The notes under the pieces: generated by a model
Told to the model about the DNA's origin: nothing
Database searches by the model: none
What the model saw: the letters and a program-made list of their open reading frames with translations, nothing else
DNA from: Pedobacter sp. MC2016-05
GTDB taxonomy: Bacteria; Bacteroidota; Bacteroidia; Sphingobacteriales; Sphingobacteriaceae
Direction: 5' to 3'
DNA length: 64,000 nt
NCBI RefSeq assembly: GCF_026239735.1
Contig: NZ_JAPIVT010000001.1
Location: 124,001-188,000, forward strand
Translations under genes and position numbers: made by a program
In this document: positions 43,932 through 53,613 of the stretch, in pieces
How the letters are laid out: the number at the start of each line of letters is the position of its first letter
Position numbering within the stretch: position 1 is the stretch's first letter

Positions 43932-44777
43932 ATGAAGAACTTAACTTTTATCTATTTAATTGCGTTGGTAACATTTTTTTCTTGCAATACCAAAGATAAG
44001 CAACCCGAAATACTCGAAGCAAAGGGAGGCTTTGATCTTGAAACAGTCGATTTTAAAGAGGATGTTCCCAGGCTTTATGGAAACAATGTAATTCTTAGCG
44101 ACGGTATGCGTTACGACAGTGCCGAAAACGGGAAACTTACCGATGAATTGTTAAAATATAAGATCAGTAATTCGATGCTGGATGCAATGAAAATTACGGT
44201 TCCTCAAAAAGATTTTGGCTATTTATATCAAAGCCACACTTCAGATAGTTTGGCCAAATTTAATGGCTATTATTTTAGCAACCTAAATATCCTCACTGAC
44301 AAAAATAAGAAACCCGTAGCTTATCATGCCGAGGGCGAAATTTACGACCTTAAAGCCAAAAAAGCTTTCCTTGCTAAAATGAAAGAAAAGTATGGGGCTC
44401 CAAAATATTCCATTTTCATTTCTCATCATTTTAGTCAATCTTCTTACGAGTGGATCTTAAAAGATCGCACCATTCAGTTGGAAACTTCTAAGGGTTTTAG
44501 CGCCAATTTTAGCACGGATAGTGATGCAAAATCAGGAGAATACCTTCGCTTCGATTTACTGATTATTGCCAACGATAAAAAGGAGCAAGTTCACCAGGCA
44601 CACTTGTATGAATTTGGCGACAAAGTATTGTATAATGGCAAATATCTTACGCTGGAAGAATTGCAGCTTGATAAAAAATCGACATTTAAAGATGTTTTTC
44701 TATTAAACTCTACAGATAAAAAATACTTTAACGATCCAACTGGTCAATACGATATTAGCCGGGAAGAGGCCGAATAA
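43932..44777 (+). CDS. Lipoprotein of unknown function
   Basis: 281-residue lipoprotein. The start is ATG 43932 (MKNLTFIYLIALVTFFSC); the longer frame overlaps the previous gene in another phase. The lipobox TFFSC is followed by NTKDKQPE. No domain recognised. The mature part has aromatic, charged beta-strand-like stretches (YGNNVILSDGMRYDS, FGYLYQSHTSDSLAKFNGYY) and ends in an acidic tail. Located between the small membrane protein and the 44811 gene with gaps of about 31-33 bases, so probably one operon. Confidence 0.75.
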   Translation: MKNLTFIYLIALVTFFSCNTKDKQPEILEAKGGFDLETVDFKEDVPRLYGNNVILSDGMRYDSAENGKLTDELLKYKISNSMLDAMKITVPQKDFGYLYQSHTSDSLAKFNGYYFSNLNILTDKNKKPVAYHAEGEIYDLKAKKAFLAKMKEKYGAPKYSIFISHHFSQSSYEWILKDRTIQLETSKGFSANFSTDSDAKSGEYLRFDLLIIANDKKEQVHQAHLYEFGDKVLYNGKYLTLEELQLDKKSTFKDVFLLNSTDKKYFNDPTGQYDISREEAE

Positions 44778-44810
44778 ATTAAGCATACTATCTACTTAAA
44801 TTATTTTACC

Positions 44811-45620
44811 ATGGAAAATTCTAATTTTAATATCGAGCCGATCCAGCAAGCAGAGATTATCCCTCAGCCAAAGCGTAAAAATAAAGCTAAAACTATTATT
44901 TGGCTGATCGTGGCCATAGTTGTTATTGCTGGCGCAACCGGTTTTGCCTATTTATATGGCGGCTATAGAATGCGACAAGATATTTATAATGTCGATGGAG
45001 ATGATACCACTTATCCGGCAGACAGTGTTTTTGTTGATGGCTGGGCATCACCTGAAGATTTCGCCACATGGAGAAATGCTACATTTACCATCCCGCAGTA
45101 CGATGATATCCCAGTTGCTTTTCAAAGGGGAATTGTTAAAATCTTTATGGATAATAACTATTTCAGCAAAGAGAACAACGAATTATACTTTTTCACCAAA
45201 ATTAAAGATCGGGCTTATCGTGTTATTGCTTATGGCGATTTTACCGGGCAGGGAGAAAAAGAAATGGCGTTTTTGCTCGAAAAATCAGATTTTGCCAGTA
45301 GCGCAATTTACATCATCCCTCAAAAAGGAAACATATTGTATTGGAAAGCACTAAGTGGGGAACTACCCACCATAAAAAGCTTTAAAAAAGGTGCGCTAAT
45401 TTTCATGGATAAAATGGAACTTACACCCGCTCCAAGTGATGGAATAATTAAACAAACAAAAAGCTCTAAGTACGTGCTCATCTACAATCGGCAAACTAAA
45501 ACCTTTGATGAATACTATCAATACACCGATGAAGATATAAAGAGTGCAAATGAAGAAACAGACGAGGGAGAATCAGAAGAAGCAGATGAGCCAGATACAA
45601 CCGCTATTTCGGAGCAGTAA
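44811..45620 (+). CDS. Membrane-anchored protein with an FG-GAP-like segment
   Basis: 269-residue protein with a cytoplasmic basic N-terminus, one transmembrane helix (about 29-48, IIWLIVAIVVIAGATGFAYL) and a large extracytoplasmic domain. In that domain, VIAYGDFTGQGEKEMAFLLE has the shape of an FG-GAP/VCBS loop (G-D-F-x-G-x-G) without all the Asp ligands. The C-terminus is very acidic (DEGESEEADEPD). Function unknown. Third gene of the 43400-45620 run; its stop is seven bases from the convergent 45628 gene. Confidence 0.7.
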   Translation: MENSNFNIEPIQQAEIIPQPKRKNKAKTIIWLIVAIVVIAGATGFAYLYGGYRMRQDIYNVDGDDTTYPADSVFVDGWASPEDFATWRNATFTIPQYDDIPVAFQRGIVKIFMDNNYFSKENNELYFFTKIKDRAYRVIAYGDFTGQGEKEMAFLLEKSDFASSAIYIIPQKGNILYWKALSGELPTIKSFKKGALIFMDKMELTPAPSDGIIKQTKSSKYVLIYNRQTKTFDEYYQYTDEDIKSANEETDEGESEEADEPDTTAISEQ

Positions 45621-45627
45621 AAAGGTG

Positions 45628-45873
45628 TTACAAATTTCGCGACTTAAGCTCGTCCTGCATCTTTTTAATGTTGCCAAGGTTTAAAATAACAATGGGCAAT
45701 AAACAGATTGGAATTACAGTTAAGGGGGTAAATCCTTTTTTAAAATTCAAATACATGCTAAGCGCAAACAAGAGCACCAACATTACAACAAGCGTATAAG
45801 TGGAGGCTTTAGCTACCTTTTCGCTTTTTTGTAACTGCTCATTGCTCATTTCCGCAAACTTATTTTCACTCAT
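45628..45873 (-). CDS. Small two-TM membrane protein
   Basis: 81-residue protein started at ATG 45873 (MSENKFAEMSNEQLQKSEKV). Two hydrophobic segments (VVMLVLLFALSMYLNF and PLTVIPICLLPIVILNLGNI) form a hairpin, with a basic C-terminus (IKKMQDELKSRN). Not recognised as a known family, but resembles short Bacteroidota membrane proteins annotated as redox-active-disulphide or hypothetical. Lone minus-strand gene in a plus-strand run. Confidence 0.65.
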   Translation of the reverse strand: MSENKFAEMSNEQLQKSEKVAKASTYTLVVMLVLLFALSMYLNFKKGFTPLTVIPICLLPIVILNLGNIKKMQDELKSRNL

Positions 45874-46133
45874 TTTCAAGGGAGGTAATTATTGTATTGA
45901 CAGAAATTGATTTTCTTTTGCTCAAAAATAATAAAGATCAGCGTTTTTGCAATCCTCATTTCCTGTTTAAAAAAGCGAATTATAATAAAAGTTCAGCGAA
46001 TTATAAATCATTAACTGCGTTTATCAATCGGGCATTAATCAATTCTGTAATAATGATTAATATAGCATTACAAAAGCCCTCAAATAATTTTGAACGGGTC
46101 TTTCAGTTTGAGTTAAACCTAAATATTTTAAAA

Positions 46134-46337
46134 ATGACAGTTACTTACATGATGTTGGCCTTTACTACAATTTACCTGGCCGGAACTTATTTTTATTATA
46201 GACACACTGTAAAAAAAGGCACAGAGTTTAGATATAAACCTATTTTCTTACTTATCATTGGTTTGTTGTTTTTATTATCGCTTTACGGTAGCGTTACCAA
46301 CCAGCCATTTAATACCATAGTGCCTTTTATTGGATAG
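46134..46337 (+). CDS. Small two-TM hypothetical protein
   Basis: 67-residue protein starting at ATG 46134 (MTVTYMMLAFTTIYLAGTYF). Two hydrophobic helices surround a basic loop (RHTVKKGTEFRYK). The open frame reaches back to 45897 through a TTG, but the upstream part is Asn/Lys-rich and not convincing. No family recognised. Could be a real small membrane protein; moderate confidence only. Confidence 0.5.
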   Translation: MTVTYMMLAFTTIYLAGTYFYYRHTVKKGTEFRYKPIFLLIIGLLFLLSLYGSVTNQPFNTIVPFIG

Positions 46338-46474
46338 GTCCTTAGCAATTTGCTTTAATAACACTTGTTCACAAGCAAACACCACGATTGGCTACTTGCT
46401 TACAAAATCCAGGGATATAACTTCAAGAGCTTTTCAGGAATATTAAGTTTTCTGAGAACAAATAGAAAAAAATA

Positions 46475-47410
46475 ATGAAAATTTACACCTTGCTCATCCT
46501 GATGATGTTTAGTTTATCTTCTTGCAAATCGCAAATAAATGATTATGCCGAATTGCTTGAGAATTTGAAATACGATCCGAATAAAGAGATGTATCAAATA
46601 GCAGGAACGAACCTGTATCCTGTAGAGCTTGCTATCAACGACTATCCAGCAGGAAGAGGCCTCGCCTTTTTTGGCCATCAAATGTATTACATTGCCGATA
46701 TTGGTTTACAGAAGAAAGGCCGCCAAACTGCTAAAGTCACTTTGGACTTAAAGAATTTTAAACCTACTGAAAGTGATCAGCCTATACTTTTCGTGGCGAT
46801 TTATTACCATGGTGATATTGCAATGCCATCAATAGACGATGAAGAAGATGTACTGGTGCACTATGTACTCACTGGAAAAGATGTAACTGCCCAGGATATT
46901 AAAAATGGTTACATCACAAAATCCTTTTCTTTTGAAGCAAGGGAAGTTCGTACTGACTTAGATAGCTGGAAAAATTCAAAAAAATTAACGGCCAATGATG
47001 CCCTTTTTCATCAGCTATATGAAGCATACGAAGAGCTGCAATCAGATTTAAATGCTGAGGACAAAGGCGATGCCATTGAAAAAATGAAAGTTGCTGAATA
47101 CGAAACTGCTCAGCTGAGAGGTGCTAAAAAGGAGTGGATTTTAGAGGAGCGGGAAGCGTTATTTTCCAATACCTGGAAGTTGCTGCCAAAAGATAGTTGT
47201 AAATTAAAACTTTACGGTGATGGAAAAATTGCCACCTTAGTTAAAAAAGACGGCTCAATCATTTCACCATCAGCAATTTCCTCAAATCCGAGATCTATGC
47301 ATGGCAAAACCTTCCAGGTTTTGAATTTATATTTTCATATTCCAAACAATAAAACCGATTTGGAATTAACCCGGTTCGATGCATATGCGGTCACTAATTT
47401 TGGGAAGTAA
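46475..47410 (+). CDS. Lipoprotein of unknown function
   Basis: 311-residue exported protein; lipobox SLSSC near residue 17 (MKIYTLLILMMFSLSSCKSQ). No domain recognised. Mature sequence begins INDYAELLENLKYDPN and has LYPVELAINDYPAGR, an acidic EEDVLVHYVLTGKD stretch and a C-terminal EWILEEREALFSNTWK. Likely anchored in the periplasm or outer membrane. Stand-alone; a gene-free gap of 269 bases follows before the sensor kinase. Confidence 0.72.
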   Translation: MKIYTLLILMMFSLSSCKSQINDYAELLENLKYDPNKEMYQIAGTNLYPVELAINDYPAGRGLAFFGHQMYYIADIGLQKKGRQTAKVTLDLKNFKPTESDQPILFVAIYYHGDIAMPSIDDEEDVLVHYVLTGKDVTAQDIKNGYITKSFSFEAREVRTDLDSWKNSKKLTANDALFHQLYEAYEELQSDLNAEDKGDAIEKMKVAEYETAQLRGAKKEWILEEREALFSNTWKLLPKDSCKLKLYGDGKIATLVKKDGSIISPSAISSNPRSMHGKTFQVLNLYFHIPNNKTDLELTRFDAYAVTNFGK

Positions 47411-47679
47411 AAGATAGGGTTTAGTATTAATTATTTATGCTAGTGACAGTGATTGCCTTCCGTGCTAATCGCTGGGATTAAGTCGAAATAGTTAAAGAAT
47501 AAGCAAACAAAGCATGGTTAAAAATTCAGTCGATTGAGCCTGAAATGTTTAAAATAAGGGTATAGAAACTAAGCCGAAAATTTTAAATATTTCCTAAAAC
47601 ATAAGCATATTTCTGTAAAAAAATGTAACATTATAGTTGTTTACCTGAAATCAATGCTCACTGCCCTACCCGTCATCAA

Positions 47680-49632
47680 ATGAAACAACCTTTTCTTTAT
47701 TTTTGCCTGGCAATCCTACTTATTTTTTCATGTAGGCAAAAACCAGCTGGTGCTAAAACTGAGCAACTTTTAAAATACAAGGAAGAGATTTCATTACTCT
47801 CGGCAAAACAGCCAAATAAAACAAATGCCGATTCTATTGTTCAGGCATGGAAGCGATACAATAGTAACCCAATTGTACTGGCCGACACCGATTTAAATAC
47901 CAAAACCAAATACAATCTGGGTAAAATGTTTGCCCGAAAAAATTCCGATAGTTCTAAAATGTTTTTGCAGCAAGGCCTTGATTTGGTTGAGCCAGGCAAC
48001 AAGTTTCTAGAAATTAAGGCTAATCTCTATAACGGGATGGGAAATCTGGCTAATGCAGAACCGTCTGAACACCAGGCCAATTATTATTACAACAAGGCAG
48101 CCATGATTGTGCTTTCAGACACGACTTTAACCTTGAAACCTATGGCCAAGGCTATTATTTTACTAGCAGCAGCACAGAGCAACAAAAGTTTACAGCAATA
48201 CAGTTTGGCATTAAAAATGAATTTGGCAGCATTAAAATTAATGCCACAACTGCCTCCAAACATTACCAACCAACAGCGGGTTTTAACGCAATTGATTTCA
48301 TTAATTTATACCGCAAACTTCCCCAGAAAGAATGTGGAGGCCTACCTCGCAAAACTAGAAAAATTACAAGCTACGTACCCTGATGATTTTAACCCGAGGT
48401 TTTTATATGATAGTAAATTGCTTTATTTCGATAAGGCCAGTAACGTCGATTCTGTTTTAAAATACTCTCTATTAAATGCAGAAATTGATGAACAAATTTA
48501 TGGGCAAAACCCAACTGAACCTACCGCGGCAGGCAACATTTACACTACCTATACCAATATTGTAACTAATTATGTAAAGGCTAAAAATTACCCCGATGCA
48601 GCACGCTACCTCAAAAAAGCAAATGAAGTGTTTAAGCAAAGTGGTAGGCTATTAGAGTACGAAGATTTGATAAGAGGAGGAGAGGCAAGCTCAAGTTATT
48701 ATGCTGCAATTGGTCAAAAAGATAAGGCGCTCCAAACCGCGACAGAAGTAATAGCGCTCCAAAAAGAGAATTATGAGATAGAAAATACTCAGGCAGTGGC
48801 CGAAATGGGCGCTTTATATCAAATTCAAGCGAAGGATAATTCGATAGAACGATTGAACGAAGACATCAAAATAAATACCTTGAAACTAGAGCGAAATAAA
48901 TTAACATTGGTGATTACCGCCCTCATTATTTTGATTTTGCTCATTGTTATCTTTTTATTCTATAGCATTTATAAGCAACGAAAACTCAAACAGGAGAAAG
49001 AAAATGTACAGTTGCAGCAACAATTACTAAGGACGCAAATGGAACCTCATTTTATTTTCAATACCTTATCTGCATTGCAAAGTTTTATTCGGTTGGATGA
49101 AAAGGATGAAGCGATTAAATACCTCAATCAATTTAGCAGGCTATTGCGAAGTAGCCTTGAGTTGAGTCGTGAGAAGTTAGTTCCTCTTAATCAGGAAATA
49201 GAAACACTGGAAAATTATTTGAGTTTACAACGGATGCGCTATAGTAACATTTTCAATTTCGAGATCAATATTCCGGCAAATGAAGATTTGGAAATGATTA
49301 TGCTTCCGCCAATGCTGATACAACCTTTTGTAGAAAATTCAATTTTACATGGCATTAATTTGAACGATAAAGATGGCTTTGTAAATGTGAATTTTTCCAT
49401 TGCTGACCAAAATTTAACCGTCACCATCACCGATAGCGGTAAAACTATTAGTGAAAACAAACCTCAGAATCATCAATCACTTTCAGGTATCATTAGCAAA
49501 GAAAGATTGCAGCTTTTAGGCAAGGAACGCAATCAAAATGCCGGAATTACTCAAAACAAAACAACCACTGGCGGCACAGTTGTATCCTTAAACATTCCGA
49601 TTAGCCAAAATGAATCTATGGGTAAATATTAA
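47680..49632 (+). CDS. Lipoprotein-type sensor histidine kinase (TPR sensor, LytS-like kinase)
   Basis: 650-residue sensor. The N-terminus has a signal with lipobox IFSC (Cys18). Residues 20-400 form an extracytoplasmic helical TPR-like sensor (NYYYNKAAMIVLSDTTL, YPDAARYLKKANEVFKQ). One TM helix lies at about 408-430, a short coiled coil follows, then the His_kinase domain with phospho-acceptor His457 in QMEPHFIFNTLSALQSF. HATPase-type N-box QPFVENSILHGI holds Asn552/553. The G1 box is degenerate (ITDSGK). Whether Cys18 is truly lipidated is uncertain. No response regulator is adjacent; the LytTR regulator at 33619 is a candidate partner. Confidence 0.88.
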   Translation: MKQPFLYFCLAILLIFSCRQKPAGAKTEQLLKYKEEISLLSAKQPNKTNADSIVQAWKRYNSNPIVLADTDLNTKTKYNLGKMFARKNSDSSKMFLQQGLDLVEPGNKFLEIKANLYNGMGNLANAEPSEHQANYYYNKAAMIVLSDTTLTLKPMAKAIILLAAAQSNKSLQQYSLALKMNLAALKLMPQLPPNITNQQRVLTQLISLIYTANFPRKNVEAYLAKLEKLQATYPDDFNPRFLYDSKLLYFDKASNVDSVLKYSLLNAEIDEQIYGQNPTEPTAAGNIYTTYTNIVTNYVKAKNYPDAARYLKKANEVFKQSGRLLEYEDLIRGGEASSSYYAAIGQKDKALQTATEVIALQKENYEIENTQAVAEMGALYQIQAKDNSIERLNEDIKINTLKLERNKLTLVITALIILILLIVIFLFYSIYKQRKLKQEKENVQLQQQLLRTQMEPHFIFNTLSALQSFIRLDEKDEAIKYLNQFSRLLRSSLELSREKLVPLNQEIETLENYLSLQRMRYSNIFNFEINIPANEDLEMIMLPPMLIQPFVENSILHGINLNDKDGFVNVNFSIADQNLTVTITDSGKTISENKPQNHQSLSGIISKERLQLLGKERNQNAGITQNKTTTGGTVVSLNIPISQNESMGKY

Positions 49633-49779
49633 TTCTGCAAAACAGTAATAGCATCCATGTTTGTTAGATAATTTCATATCTACTGCGAATAATAATTCAA
49701 ACCCTACGAATGATAATCATCTGGATATTTAAAGTAATTCCTGTTTATATTTAAGTGGAATACCGTTTATAACCCTTAG

Positions 49780-51705
49780 ATGAAGATAAATCTCTTACTG
49801 TTTTTTGCATTTTTTTTATGCGCCTGTAATGGCCAAAAGGTACCGCAAAGCGAATCGGCAAAAAAGTTCGTTGCCAAATTACATGCCATGAACTTTGATG
49901 AGTTAAAACATCAATTAAAAGCAGATACTGCCGAACTTAACCAACTTATCAAAACGGCAACATTCGAAACACAATTAACTTCACATATCTCACCTGGTCA
50001 AAAATCAAAAGCAGAAAAACCTGTAGCCGAATTTTCAATAAACACTGATACTGAAAAAGTTGCGCAGCTATTTAATGATTATTGCAAACAACTATTTTTT
50101 AATCAAGATTTTAGCGATGATGCCCAAGCGGAATTTGAATTCGAAAGTCGCTACAACTTAACCGAAGATAATCATCTTTTAGAACAAAAAGATAGTCTGT
50201 TTAAGCCCTATACTTCAACTATAGCTATAGGAGAAAAAGCATACTATTTTAATGGAAAAAGTATCCCTAAAAAGCAAATTGGCTTGAAACGGGTTGATAG
50301 CATCGAAACAGATATCAGCTTAAAAATACCATTGGAATTTGAGAAATTTAAATTTTCAAAATCAGATAAAAATTTCGTTTTTCAAGATGAAAATATTATT
50401 GTGGAGCGTGTTAAAAGTAATGTCGCTGAGTTAAAAATTCCATCAATATTGTACAGTAATATTATCGGATATCAAGCCTTCAACGCTCAAAATATTCGGA
50501 TGAATACCAGTGCCTTTAGTTCCAACCCAATCCTTGAAATAAAGGCTGAGGTAAAAAACGGTTTAAATGATTTGTTGGATATTTTTACCAAGGTACTTAA
50601 AGAGGGTAATGAGAGGAAAGCCAAAGAGGTGCTCAATAATATCAATCAAAATCATTTGGATGCAAGAACCGACATGATCGAGTTTAAGAGTTTCATCACC
50701 AATCTATCTCAAAACAAAGCAATGGGCGATATTGATTTATATAAAAAGATTGCAAGGATCGGCCGAAAGGTGATTGAGCCTGCATATCAATTTGTGATTC
50801 TTGAATTTCCCGATGACATCAAAACCATAGAAATATTTGTGGCGACCAAATACCGTGACCTCAAAAATAAAAAGATGGTAATATTCAATAATCATCGTCG
50901 CGACACAAAATTTTTCGATACGGCAAACCCCAATATCGTTTACACGGCTTTTATAGCAGGAGAAGGGCGCAAATACGGCATATCTAATCGAAATGGAGAT
51001 AAAATAATCGAAGCTCGATATGAACAACTCCAACAGTTAAGCAATACTTATTTCCTAATCGATGAGAAATTATTCTGGCTAAATGTCAACGATAAAAAAA
51101 TGGTCTCTTTACCGCAGTTTCAGGGTTTTGATCAAACACTAAAACCTGGTTACGATGTTTTTGAAAAAACAATTGGAGATAGAACAGCCTACGGCGTGGT
51201 GCTTAATCGAGAGAAGGTAATTTTGCCTTTTGAATATTCACGATTTGATAAGCATGACAGGCTCATCATTGCCCACAAACATACTGGAGAAGATGAACTA
51301 TATAACCTCAATCTAAAAAAACTGCCAAACAAAGGCATAAAACAAATTACTGCAATTGATGAGTTTATTGCATCTGATCTAAAATATCCTAAACTTTTTG
51401 TGGCTGAAGATGGAAATAATAAAAAGGCTTTAGTTAACGAAGATATCCAGATATTAACCCCTTTTAAATACGAATTTATTGATCCTTTTTTTGAAATAAG
51501 CGGATATTATGTAGCTGGAATAAGAACTGCAGATGGCAGTAATTACCTCTACGGAATAATAGATAATAATGGTAAAGAAGTGGTGCCATTTATATTTTGC
51601 AACATTGATGATGAACCCGATAAAAATGGAAAATTTAGGTTCTGTTTAAAGGATAAATACCAATCGATGGATTTTAAATTATTTTTAAAGAATTATGGAT
51701 ATTAA
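49780..51705 (+). CDS. WG-repeat lipoprotein
   Basis: 641-residue lipoprotein; lipobox FFLCAC then NGQKVPQSES. The N-terminal half is a polar, helical region of unknown fold (Ala/Lys/Glu-rich) to about residue 330. The C-terminal half has WG-type repeats: KYGISNRNGDKIIEARYEQL, AYGVVLNREKVILPFEYSRF, KKALVNEDIQILTPFKYEFI and LYGIIDNNGKEVVPFIF. WG repeats are beta-strand units found in Bacteroidota surface proteins with unknown ligands. Three bases before the next gene, so a tight operon. Confidence 0.8.
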   Translation: MKINLLLFFAFFLCACNGQKVPQSESAKKFVAKLHAMNFDELKHQLKADTAELNQLIKTATFETQLTSHISPGQKSKAEKPVAEFSINTDTEKVAQLFNDYCKQLFFNQDFSDDAQAEFEFESRYNLTEDNHLLEQKDSLFKPYTSTIAIGEKAYYFNGKSIPKKQIGLKRVDSIETDISLKIPLEFEKFKFSKSDKNFVFQDENIIVERVKSNVAELKIPSILYSNIIGYQAFNAQNIRMNTSAFSSNPILEIKAEVKNGLNDLLDIFTKVLKEGNERKAKEVLNNINQNHLDARTDMIEFKSFITNLSQNKAMGDIDLYKKIARIGRKVIEPAYQFVILEFPDDIKTIEIFVATKYRDLKNKKMVIFNNHRRDTKFFDTANPNIVYTAFIAGEGRKYGISNRNGDKIIEARYEQLQQLSNTYFLIDEKLFWLNVNDKKMVSLPQFQGFDQTLKPGYDVFEKTIGDRTAYGVVLNREKVILPFEYSRFDKHDRLIIAHKHTGEDELYNLNLKKLPNKGIKQITAIDEFIASDLKYPKLFVAEDGNNKKALVNEDIQILTPFKYEFIDPFFEISGYYVAGIRTADGSNYLYGIIDNNGKEVVPFIFCNIDDEPDKNGKFRFCLKDKYQSMDFKLFLKNYGY

Positions 51706-51708
51706 AGT

Positions 51709-52461
51709 ATGCTAAAGATGAAAGCACTAAGTTTTATCACCTTGTTAGTTTGTTCTTTTGGCAACCTTTTCGCACAAGAAACCCAAGCCGATGATAGTAT
51801 TTTGCTGCCTAAGGTATTACAGCAATTGGGCCTAAAGACTGAAGATATTAACACGCAATTATATGCAGAGAAAGTTTTACCAAATGCTAAAACACAAGCG
51901 GCAGTGGTAGTTGCCAAATACCGAAAAAATGAACCCGACGGCTACGGTAATTTCTATGCAGAATATGATGTTTATGTGTTAATTGTTAACAATACAACGG
52001 GCAAAATCTTGTATAAATATTTCGAAGAAGAAGCCCTTATATCTGATGCCATTCGGCTAACGAGCATCAATGTAGATACAGGAATTTTCACTTTGAACAG
52101 CGAAACCCGTGCTTTCGGCATTGAGGCACATTATTCGGGCAGCAGCCAACCAAACCCACACCATCATACCGATTTGTCGCTATTTATCAAAAACAATAAG
52201 TCGTTAAAAAAAGTGCTTAACAATTTTACTACACAAACATTTGGTGGGGAGTGGGATATGAAGTGTGTAGGAGAATTTGAGGAAGTGAACTCCACAATTA
52301 TTATCGACAACAAGAATAAAAGCAAAAACTTTAATGGCTTAATCGTTAAGGATAAGATTACCAAAACCATAGGCAAGGTAGTTAATGACGAATGCGAAGA
52401 GAAAAAAACCGTTTCAATTAAGACAAGGAAACTGAAATACGATGGAATGGAATATAAATAG
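51709..52461 (+). CDS. Secreted protein of unknown function
   Basis: 250-residue exported protein, signal peptide ending GNLFAQ. An alternative ATG lies three codons in. The mature part includes QADDSILLPKVLQQLGLKTE, HYSGSSQPNPHHHTDLSLF and, in the C-terminal third, WDMKCVGEFEEVNSTIIID. No family recognised. Three bases after the WG-repeat gene and 31 before the next; probably in one operon of 49780-54281. Confidence 0.72.
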   Translation: MLKMKALSFITLLVCSFGNLFAQETQADDSILLPKVLQQLGLKTEDINTQLYAEKVLPNAKTQAAVVVAKYRKNEPDGYGNFYAEYDVYVLIVNNTTGKILYKYFEEEALISDAIRLTSINVDTGIFTLNSETRAFGIEAHYSGSSQPNPHHHTDLSLFIKNNKSLKKVLNNFTTQTFGGEWDMKCVGEFEEVNSTIIIDNKNKSKNFNGLIVKDKITKTIGKVVNDECEEKKTVSIKTRKLKYDGMEYK

Positions 52462-52492
52462 GCTATTTAAAACAGAAGGGAAAATTTAAGAA

Positions 52493-53302
52493 ATGAAACG
52501 ATTTTTTAAAGGATGCCTCATAGCAGTTGGTGTATTGGTATTATTAGCAGCTATATTTGTTGGATTAGTTTGGTGGTCTATGCAGCGTAGTAAGGCAAAT
52601 GCAGAAAGCGATGCCGAAGCGCTATCAAAAGCTTGTGATACGGCTAAATACATCACCGAAAATCCACAACTAACATTCTTAAAATTTACGCCAAAAGAGC
52701 TTCAAACCCTACGGTTTCAAATTTTAAGAGACGGCAAAATAACCAACGATACTTCGGTTAAAACAGCATTTAAAGACAAGGAAAATTTGAAGATCAACTT
52801 TCCATACAAAAAGTTCCTAAAAACGGATACCATTATTTTAACGCTGCAAAACCAGCTTAAATACTACGTGTCTGGTTATGGCCATTACGCCTACCTACAC
52901 TACGGAATGTTTGGCTATGTAGGCTCAAGCGATTGCCGTTTTTCCGAAAATTGTGTGATAAACAATGTGGCATCAACTGGAATAATAGATAAATTTGATG
53001 GTTGGGTAGATCCAGAAAAATCAAAGCATATTCGTACGATTCAACCTGTCGCAGCAGAATATGAAGCGTTCGCTGCCAGGTGCAAAATTAAGTTAAAAGA
53101 GGCTGAACAGATCTTCATTAACAATCGAAAAAACGAACACCTTTACTCCATGTTTTCATATGGAATTGAAGTTGGGCCAGAAGCTAACTATTATATTTTT
53201 GGCGAAGAAAGGGAATCTAAAAGAGATCACATTGATATTGTTAAAATTAACACCGAAACAGGCAAGATTAAGAGATATACAAATTATCCGTTCGATAAAT
53301 GA
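52493..53302 (+). CDS. Single-TM membrane protein of unknown function
   Basis: 269-residue protein with an N-terminal membrane anchor (about 7-29, GCLIAVGVLVLLAAIFVGLV) followed by an extracytoplasmic domain. It has three Cys in ALSKACDTAK and SSDCRFSENCVINN that could form disulphides. No domain recognised. The stop overlaps the start of the next gene by four bases (ATGA), which implies translational coupling. Confidence 0.7.
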   Translation: MKRFFKGCLIAVGVLVLLAAIFVGLVWWSMQRSKANAESDAEALSKACDTAKYITENPQLTFLKFTPKELQTLRFQILRDGKITNDTSVKTAFKDKENLKINFPYKKFLKTDTIILTLQNQLKYYVSGYGHYAYLHYGMFGYVGSSDCRFSENCVINNVASTGIIDKFDGWVDPEKSKHIRTIQPVAAEYEAFAARCKIKLKEAEQIFINNRKNEHLYSMFSYGIEVGPEANYYIFGEERESKRDHIDIVKINTETGKIKRYTNYPFDK

Positions 53303-53613
53303 AAAATCAAATCTCCAAATATCTTCTCATAAGGTTGCTGTTTTTAGCAGTTGGGCTTTGGCTTGTGTATCATTTCGCTTTTTACTTACTGCCAAAAAAT
53401 ATTCAGGAAGATCAGTTTTCTTTTGTTGGTGAATTAGACTTAATCGTTGGTTTGAGCCTTGCATTTACCTTGTTTTTCAGTGCTTTCATTTTTTTCGAAT
53501 ACCTAAAATTTAACAAAAGCCAAAAGGTAAAATTAAAAAAATCTGCTTTGGTGATGCTATTTATCGGAGTCGTGCTTGTTTTGGTATTACTTTTTTTATC
53601 CTTTAAATTATGA
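53299..53613 (+). CDS. Small three-TM membrane protein
   Basis: 104-residue protein with three hydrophobic segments (about 10-30, 42-65 and 80-103): YLLIRLLFLAVGLWLVYHFA, LIVGLSLAFTLFFSAFIFF and LVMLFIGVVLVLVLLFLS, separated by short charged loops. No family recognised. Start and stop both overlap neighbours by four bases (ATGA), so the three genes 52493-54281 are co-translated. Confidence 0.72.
   Translation: MKNQISKYLLIRLLFLAVGLWLVYHFAFYLLPKNIQEDQFSFVGELDLIVGLSLAFTLFFSAFIFFEYLKFNKSQKVKLKKSALVMLFIGVVLVLVLLFLSFKL

Noticed and set aside
45897..46133. 79-codon N-terminal extension of the 46134 gene
   Set aside because: Starts at TTG and is Asn/Lys-rich without conserved pattern; the ATG at 46134 precedes the two TM helices.
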